Assembly: GCA_002494165.1 (NCBI GenBank)
Contig: DLBH01000085.1
Coordinates: forward strand, 1 to 20,383
Length of the DNA: 20,383 bases
Direction: 5' to 3'
Source: Lachnospiraceae bacterium UBA7026
GTDB taxonomy: Bacteria > Bacillota > Clostridia > Lachnospirales > Lachnospiraceae
The first letter of the stretch is position 1, and each line of letters starts with the position of its first letter. Below, piece by piece: positions 15,775 through 20,383 of this stretch. Under the pieces are notes generated by a model. The model had not been told where the DNA came from. It made no database searches and saw nothing but the letters and a program-made list of their open reading frames with translations. Made by a program: the position numbers and the translations under genes.

Positions 15775-15807
15775 CAAGTTGCTTGTTGTTTTTATAAGGA
15801 GATAAAT

Positions 15808-17808
15808 ATGAAAGAAGTGAAGGTACTGGCCATTTTGCCATATGAGGAACTGAAGGCCAACGTCCGGCATTATGCCGCGAATTACCCTATACTGTCCATA
15901 GACTGCCGGATCGGCAATCTGCAAAAGGGCCTGGACCTGGCAAGAAGCCTCCTGGACCAGACCCATTATGATGTGATACTTTCCAGAGGCGGTACTGCGG
16001 AACTCTTGAGAAAGAAGCTGCCCTTTATACCGGTTGTGGAGATTAATATTTCCTTTGAAGATGTTTTCTATGCTGTTATGCTGGCCCGGAATTACAAGGA
16101 GAATTTTGCCGTGGTCAGCTTTCCTTTTCTGACCAAACAGGTCCATACCCTCTGCGAGCTGCTGGATCTGGATATCACCATCCATAACATTCATTCAGAG
16201 GAAGAAGCCAAGACTGTAGTAGAAGGTCTCCATAGGCAGGGCTATACCATGATCGTGGGGGATGTGATCACCGCCCAGATGGCGAGAGAAGTGGGTATGA
16301 ATTTCGTCCTCATCATGTCAGGCAAATCCAGTATCAGGGACGCCCTGGACAATATAAGCCAGATGCTGCCCCTCAAATATGGGATCGACAGCCTGAACCA
16401 GCATTTTGCAGGTCTGATTAATCATTCTCCTTACATGTACATGATTATGGACGATTCCTACAGGATTCTCTTTTCCTCTTTTCATGAAGGAGGAACAAGG
16501 CAGGACCCGGACCAGGTCCAGAAAGCCGGGGATTATGGAAGCAAAATCAGGGAAGGCAGGATCCAGGAAGCCAGAGACTATGAAGGCAGAGCCCAGGAAG
16601 TCAGAGACTATGAAGGCAGGGGCCAGGAAGCCAGAGTTTATGAAGCCGGGGCCTATGATAATCAGGCCCATGAGGGGAGGAAGGATATTTTCAGCCAGTA
16701 TTTTTCGGAGCATATGGAAAGACTGGCTGCTGACATTCCTATCAGAAGGATTTTTCATATAGGAAAGGGACTCTATCAGATCCATGTGGAAAGAGTAAAG
16801 GGAGATGAAGGATATTATTACTATATCTACGGGGAAAAAATCTTCCGCCAGGAAGCGGAAGAGGGAGCAGGAATCACCCTGATAAAAAATGCAAACGATG
16901 AGGGCTATGCTTTCCACAGCCTCCACGGGGCCATCAACTCCATCGGCCAGACCCGGGAGACCATCTATAACTGCAGCAGGTCGCCCTTGCCCATCCTGAT
17001 TCTGGGAGAGGAGGGCACCGGCAAGGATGCCGCAGCCTCCAGCATATATAGAAGAAGCGGTCTCAGTGATAACCCATACTTTGTCATAGACTGTGAAGCC
17101 ACCTCCGACCGGGAGTGGTACCGCTTTTTTAACCGGACATCGTCCCCCCTCATGCATATCAGCTGCACGATCCATGTCAAAAATGTTCACAGGATATCCC
17201 AGCAGAATGAGAGAAGACTAAGAAGCCTGATTGAGGAATCCATGCTCTGCAGGAGAAATAAAGTGATATTCTCGGCGGTTCTGGTCCCTGGGGCAGACCT
17301 GTCCCCCTTTGTGAAATATCTCAGGGACGATCTGCAGACTCTTCTTCTCCAGACCCTGCCCCTGAGGGAGAGGAAGGAAGACCTGAAAAATATCCTGGTC
17401 ATCTATCTAAATGAGCTGAATATCCAGTTCGGCAAGCAGATCATAGGTTTTGAAAAGGCTGCGGAAAAGGAGATTCTTGATTACCAGTGGCCGGGCAACA
17501 TTACCCAGCTGAAAAGAGTCCTGCGGGAGCTGGTCACAGTGACTGACGCCCCCTATATCACGGCAGAGACCGTGAAAACCTACATCCGCAACGAGATCTT
17601 TTCCAGGGCTGATCAGACTGTCACCTATAATATTAATCTGAATCAGTCCCTGGATGATATCACTTACGATGTAATATGTGCTATTATGAAACAGGAAAAT
17701 ATGAACCAGAGCAGTGCCGCTAAGCGGCTGGGAATCGGCAGGACGACTGTGTGGAGAATCTTGAAGAACCATAAGAACAGTCCGGCTGAAGATCCCGATG
17801 GAGTATGA
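15808..17808 (+). CDS. PrpR-like regulator with PAS region, degenerate AAA+ domain and Fis-type HTH
   Basis: A 666-residue cytoplasmic regulator. Residues about 1-195 form a PrpR_N sensor domain (VLAILPYEEL; VILSRGGTAELLRKK; IPVVEINISFEDV). A PAS-like part (about 205-225 and 310-345) is split by an insertion carrying three 10-residue repeats (250-279). Residues about 365-575 look like a sigma-54-type AAA+ domain: GEEGTGKD (400-407) is a good Walker A and WPGNITQLKR (561-570) is typical. However, the GAFTGA loop that contacts sigma-54 is missing, and the Walker B region (CTIHVKNVHRI) lacks the acidic pair. The C-terminus (about 615-655) is a Fis-type HTH (SSAAKRLGIGRTTVWRIL). It therefore probably works without sigma-54. 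AAGGAGA precedes the ATG. Its stop overlaps the permease start (ATGA), and it diverges from the pdxA2 operon, which it probably controls in response to a small carboxylate. Confidence 0.85.
   Translation: MKEVKVLAILPYEELKANVRHYAANYPILSIDCRIGNLQKGLDLARSLLDQTHYDVILSRGGTAELLRKKLPFIPVVEINISFEDVFYAVMLARNYKENFAVVSFPFLTKQVHTLCELLDLDITIHNIHSEEEAKTVVEGLHRQGYTMIVGDVITAQMAREVGMNFVLIMSGKSSIRDALDNISQMLPLKYGIDSLNQHFAGLINHSPYMYMIMDDSYRILFSSFHEGGTRQDPDQVQKAGDYGSKIREGRIQEARDYEGRAQEVRDYEGRGQEARVYEAGAYDNQAHEGRKDIFSQYFSEHMERLAADIPIRRIFHIGKGLYQIHVERVKGDEGYYYYIYGEKIFRQEAEEGAGITLIKNANDEGYAFHSLHGAINSIGQTRETIYNCSRSPLPILILGEEGTGKDAAASSIYRRSGLSDNPYFVIDCEATSDREWYRFFNRTSSPLMHISCTIHVKNVHRISQQNERRLRSLIEESMLCRRNKVIFSAVLVPGADLSPFVKYLRDDLQTLLLQTLPLRERKEDLKNILVIYLNELNIQFGKQIIGFEKAAEKEILDYQWPGNITQLKRVLRELVTVTDAPYITAETVKTYIRNEIFSRADQTVTYNINLNQSLDDITYDVICAIMKQENMNQSSAAKRLGIGRTTVWRILKNHKNSPAEDPDGV
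16552..16641 (+). repeat. Three tandem 30-bp in-frame repeats within the regulator gene
   Basis: Units 16552-16581, 16582-16611 and 16612-16641 each encode a variant of EGRxQEARDY (residues 250-279). Units differ at a few bases. A degenerate fourth copy follows (EAGAYDNQAH). The repeats sit in the linker or loop between the two parts of the PAS-like region and look like recent expansion. Confidence 0.85.
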
Positions 17809-18745
17809 TCATGAACCTGAGCTTTATGCTGTTAGAACAGATTCTCATTATGGGAGTCCTCATATTGATCGGATACGCCAGTATCCGCCTGCACATACTG
17901 AAGACAGAGGACAGTGCCAGTATCTCAACCCTGGTCCTGTTTATCATCAGTCCCTGCCTGATCCTCAACTCCTTCCAGATAGACTTCAGCAGGGAGAAAA
18001 TGCTGGGTTTTCTGCTGGCCCTTGTCGCCTCTGTCCTCATGCACCTGCTCTTTCTCCTGGTCAACCGCCTTCTGGCCGGCTGCTTTCATCTAAACCAGGT
18101 AGAGCAGGCCTCTGTGATCTACTCCAACTGCGGCAATCTGATCGTGCCCTGATCGGGGCCATCTTGGGCGATGAGTATGTCCTTTACTGCTGCGCCTTCA
18201 TGTCGGTCCAGACAATCCTCCTGTGGACCCAGGGAATCAGGATGCTGGGAGACCGGGGACCGGTCAATCTCAGAAAGATCCTTCTGAACCCCAACATCCT
18301 TGCCATGGTAGCCGGCCTCTTCCTGTTCTTTACCGGCCTCCGGCTCCCCAAGATCCTCGGTACAGCCGTGGAAAGAACCGGGGACTGCATCGCTCCCATC
18401 AGCATGTTTGTCATCGGTATCCTCATAGCCTCCAAGGACTTAAAGGAAGTATTTACCAGGGGCAGAAGCTGGCTGGTCTGCTTTTTCCGGCTGCTGGTCT
18501 TGCCTCTGCTGACCATAGGCCTTCTCTATGTATCCGGCCTCTGGAGACTCTATCCCGACGCCGCCAGCGTCCTCTTCGTCTCCTTCCTGGCCGCCGCCGC
18601 CCCAACGGCGGTAAATGTGACCCAGATTTCTAACATCTATGGCCAGGACTCGGTGCTGGCAGGCAGCATCAATGTTATGAGCATCATCCTTTGCATCATC
18701 ACCATGCCCCTGATGACTGCAGTCTACCAGTGGGTCTTCCTGTAA
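17805..18745 (+). pseudogene. AEC-family permease gene interrupted by a one-base frameshift
   Basis: The 5' part (17805-18149) encodes MIMNLSFMLLEQILIMGVLILIGYA... to YSNCGNLIVP and stops at TGA 18150. The frame one base back continues exactly with LIGAILGDEYV... to the stop at 18745. Restoring one C in the CCC run at 18147-18149 would give an intact protein of about 313 residues, the usual length for auxin efflux carrier (AEC) family transporters. Visible traits are about ten hydrophobic segments, the YSNCGN motif in the first half and FLAAAAPTAVNVTQI in the second. AEC proteins move small carboxylates across the membrane. Coupling to the regulator (ATGA overlap at 17805-17808) and the sugar-acid operon beyond suggests uptake or exchange of the substrate. 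A sequencing or assembly error in the short C-run is as likely as a true mutation. Confidence 0.85.
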
Positions 18746-18791
18746 AGGGGCTCCATAGATCTTTTAATCAACATATACGAAATTAAAGACA

Positions 18792-19094
18792 TTAAAAGAG
18801 CAGAATCGCGGAGCCCTTCAGTAAGGCTTCGCGATTCTGCCCATGATTCTTTCTGTCCGGCAGATTATCCTGTCGTATGACCCTGAGAATCCTTTCAGTT
18901 TCCGAACTGGAATAAGAAAGATAGGAATCTACCGGTTTTGTGTTATTCAGTATATTCTTTCCTTTTTCCGGACCAGACACCTGTTGCGAGAACTGTGGTA
19001 TCCGATACGAGGACTCTGATACTGATTGAAATATTATGAGCCAGACTATTATGAAAAGCAAAATCGATTGCCCAGGCTGTGTTGTTTTATGCAT
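18792..19094 (-). CDS. Small exported or membrane-anchored protein of unknown function
   Basis: A 100-residue protein I do not recognise. A hydrophobic stretch (SILLFIIVWLIIFQS, about residues 10-24) after a short polar N-terminus could be a signal peptide or membrane anchor. The rest is polar and rich in Ser, Asn and charged residues (SSETERILRVIRQDNLPDRKNHGQNRE), with a hydrophobic end (AILLF). A strong GGGAGGG lies 8 bases before the ATG, and the ATG is only 18 bases after the antiporter stop. It is therefore almost surely translated in one transcript with the antiporter under the same metal-sensing leader. The last codons and the stop lie in a terminator hairpin (18800-18840) and its T-rich tail. 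A role beside the antiporter in cation handling is inference only. Confidence 0.65.
   Translation of the reverse strand: MHKTTQPGQSILLFIIVWLIIFQSVSESSYRIPQFSQQVSGPEKGKNILNNTKPVDSYLSYSSSETERILRVIRQDNLPDRKNHGQNREALLKGSAILLF
18794..18840 (-). terminator. Terminator at the end of the antiporter operon, overlapping coding sequence
   Basis: GCAGAATCGCG (18800-18810) pairs with CGCGATTCTGC (18830-18840), extended by a G-U pair and AGCC/GGCT. On the - strand it is followed by TCTTTTAA. The hairpin lies inside the 3' end of the small protein's gene, whose TAA stop is in the T-rich tail. For the + strand permease gene the run of T is weak. Confidence 0.75.
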
Positions 19095-19112
19095 GATATA
19101 AACCCTCCCAGA

Positions 19113-20087
19113 CTATCGGGTACCGGCAAATATCATATAAGACACATAGAAAAGAAGCATGATTACGCCTTCTTTCCGGTTGATGGATCGCTCTGTAATT
19201 GCAAAGAACATGGTTAGTGCAGTAACCAAAAGCAGAATGATCAGATCAAATACAGAGGCGGCATTTATCCCTATAGGATGAATGACGGAAGATACACCCA
19301 GGATAAGAAGGATATTAAAAATGTTTGATCCAATAACATTTCCCACTGCAAGGCTGGCTTCTCCTTTTCGGGCAGCAACCACAGAGGTTACCAGTTCAGG
19401 TAAAGAAGTTCCTACAGCAACAATGGTCAATCCGATCAGTGTTTCTGATACGCCAAAAGCAGAAGCGATGCTCCTGGCGCTCTCCACTACCATCTGTCCG
19501 CCTGCTATAATCATCAGAATTCCAACTAGAATAAGGACCATACATTTCCACAAAGGCCTGGAAGGCGCCGAATCATTCTCCTCCGGATGACGGAAGGCCT
19601 GAAAAACCAGGACAATCATATAGCTTAAAAAGATCAGGATAGCTAATGCCCCGATCCATCTACTGACCATCCCAACCTTTGAAGACATACCGGAACCGGC
19701 CCATTTTCCGGACAGAATAGATTTTCCACAAGCTGAAAGCAGGATAAAAGAAGTTACTGCAAAAGAGAGGCTGCAGTCTCTTCGAATAGTGATCCTGTCA
19801 ACGGGAAGTGGGGTAAAAAGGGCACAGGCTCCAAGGACAACCAGCAGATTAAAAATATTGGAACCCACAACATTTGACAGAGCAATCTCATTAGATCCTT
19901 TAAGAGCTGCCGAAGTGCTCACAGCCAGCTCCGGAGCCGAAGTACCCATGGCAACAATCGTAAGCCCTATTATAAGACTGGGAATGTGCAGAAATCTGGC
20001 AAAATCCGCACTTCCTTCCACAAACCAGTCTGCCCCTTTAATCAGTGCAAAAAAACCTGCTGCTAAAACAATAATCGATACTATCAT
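19113..20087 (-). CDS. CaCA-family sodium/calcium-type cation antiporter (YrbG-like)
   Basis: A 324-residue integral membrane protein with about ten hydrophobic segments and the two inverted alpha repeats of the CaCA superfamily. The first repeat has GTSAPELAVS (48-57) and SNVVGSNIFN (71-80); the second has GTSLPELVTS (226-235) and GNVIGSNIFN (249-258). The glutamates in APEL and LPEL (E53, E231) bind the transported cation. The length fits the YrbG group. Such proteins exchange a divalent cation for Na+ or H+. The gene follows a yybP-ykoY-type leader, a class that senses Mn2+, so the exported ion is probably Mn2+ or both Mn2+ and Ca2+; this is inference from the leader. AGGAGGAG lies 4-5 bases before the ATG. 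It is the first of two genes with the small exported protein. Confidence 0.93.
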   Translation of the reverse strand: MIVSIIVLAAGFFALIKGADWFVEGSADFARFLHIPSLIIGLTIVAMGTSAPELAVSTSAALKGSNEIALSNVVGSNIFNLLVVLGACALFTPLPVDRITIRRDCSLSFAVTSFILLSACGKSILSGKWAGSGMSSKVGMVSRWIGALAILIFLSYMIVLVFQAFRHPEENDSAPSRPLWKCMVLILVGILMIIAGGQMVVESARSIASAFGVSETLIGLTIVAVGTSLPELVTSVVAARKGEASLAVGNVIGSNIFNILLILGVSSVIHPIGINAASVFDLIILLLVTALTMFFAITERSINRKEGVIMLLFYVSYMIFAGTR

Positions 20088-20116
20088 AATCTCCTCCTAA
20101 CATATATTTTTGCAAG

Positions 20117-20162
20117 AAAAAAAGAGACTTTTCCCTGCAAATAAATTACAGTAAAAAGTCTC
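20117..20162 (-). terminator. Riboswitch expression-platform terminator
   Basis: On the - strand GAGACTTTT pairs with AAAAGTCTC, closed further by CTG/CAG, and seven T residues follow (complement of 20117-20123). The 5' arm is shared with the 3' side of the aptamer, so the two structures exclude each other. It lies 29 bases before the antiporter ATG. Confidence 0.85.
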
Positions 20163-20250
20163 ACCACTTCGAACATATGCCGGAGAAAATCTATTCTCGT
20201 ACTGACGACAAATGCTACATGCTCGTGCATGCAGGTTACTCCCTAATTAC
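20151..20250 (-). ncRNA. yybP-ykoY family (Mn2+-sensing) riboswitch aptamer
   Basis: The - strand leader matches the conserved blocks of this class in order: AGGGAGTA at the 5' side, TTTGTCGTCAGTACGAGA in the middle with its partner TCTCCGGC, and GAGACTTTTT at the 3' side. These correspond to the GGGGAGUA, GUCGUCA...GAG, CUCaCCGGC and AGACCUUU blocks I recall from the Lactococcus lactis aptamer. GTAATTAG and CTTTTTAC can form an imperfect closing stem. Metal binding should stabilise the aptamer, sequester the terminator's 5' arm and let transcription continue into the antiporter gene. Confidence 0.82.
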
Positions 20251-20257
20251 AGATTAG

Positions 20258-20286
20258 AGTATATCACAAAAAAGGGGGAAAGACAA
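20258..20286 (-). promoter_or_regulatory. Promoter of the riboswitch-antiporter operon
   Basis: On the - strand TTGTCT (complement of 20281-20286), a 17-base spacer and TATACT (complement of 20258-20263). The start would fall near 20251, just at the 5' end of the aptamer, which supports both calls. Confidence 0.65.
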
Positions 20287-20383
20287 TCCATCAATATTAT
20301 ATCAATTCGTTTCTAATAGTATATAAACCCATATTAGTGTTTTTAATATCAGTGTAAGGCTTCTATATCTTGTATTTTACCCT

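Noticed and set aside
15620..15807. Sigma-54 promoter expected next to a PrpR-like regulator
   Set aside because: No TGGCAC-N5-TTGCA type element found on either strand; a sigma-A -10 box fits better.

Overview
The window reads as a chromosomal segment from a Gram-positive anaerobe of the Clostridia, probably Lachnospiraceae-like. This is inferred from strong GGAGG-type ribosome binding sites, one GTG start, a trigger-factor-like lipoprotein, a class I lysyl-tRNA synthetase, compact intrinsic terminators and a yybP-ykoY-type leader. No phage, insertion sequence, CRISPR array, tRNA or rRNA was seen.

Left part (1-8.3 kb, all + strand): the tail of an ABC transporter ATPase; a class I lysyl-tRNA synthetase carrying an extra C-terminal EMAPII/Trbp111-like tRNA-binding domain; a secreted C39-like cysteine peptidase paired with a predicted ABC-class ATPase; a trigger-factor/FKBP-like lipoprotein; and an unrecognised HEFTH zincin-like protein whose ribosome binding site lies inside a 16-bp stem. 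A bidirectional terminator at about 8.3 kb closes this block.

Middle part (8.4-12.1 kb): a small protein resembling DUF6506 with a CxxCxxCxxCxxC tail (- strand), a metallo-beta-lactamase-fold lactonase-like enzyme, an aldo/keto reductase with a perfect 16-bp palindrome near its predicted transcription start, and a two-membrane-segment DUF3592-like protein (- strand). The 359-base gap at 10003-10361 has no gene. It holds a long composite terminator, a predicted promoter and the palindrome. The 284-base gap at 11889-12172 has no gene either, only inverted-repeat structure.

Catabolic module (12.2-18.7 kb): a leftward operon pdxA2-like, four-carbon acid-sugar kinase, cyclase-family hydrolase, divergent from a PrpR-like regulator that is translationally coupled (ATGA) to an AEC-family permease. 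The kinase and dehydrogenase pair suggests breakdown of a threonate- or erythronate-like C4 sugar acid to dihydroxyacetone phosphate. The cyclase may open a lactone or amide precursor, and the regulator probably senses substrate. The permease carries a single-base frameshift, and the regulator's AAA+ domain is degenerate.

Right end (18.8-20.4 kb, - strand): a promoter, a yybP-ykoY-type (Mn2+) riboswitch with a mutually exclusive terminator, a CaCA-family cation antiporter and a small unknown exported or membrane protein form a likely metal-responsive operon. The riboswitch-controlled unit is the most informative regulatory find. Bases 20287-20383 are AT-rich, with no feature I can support.
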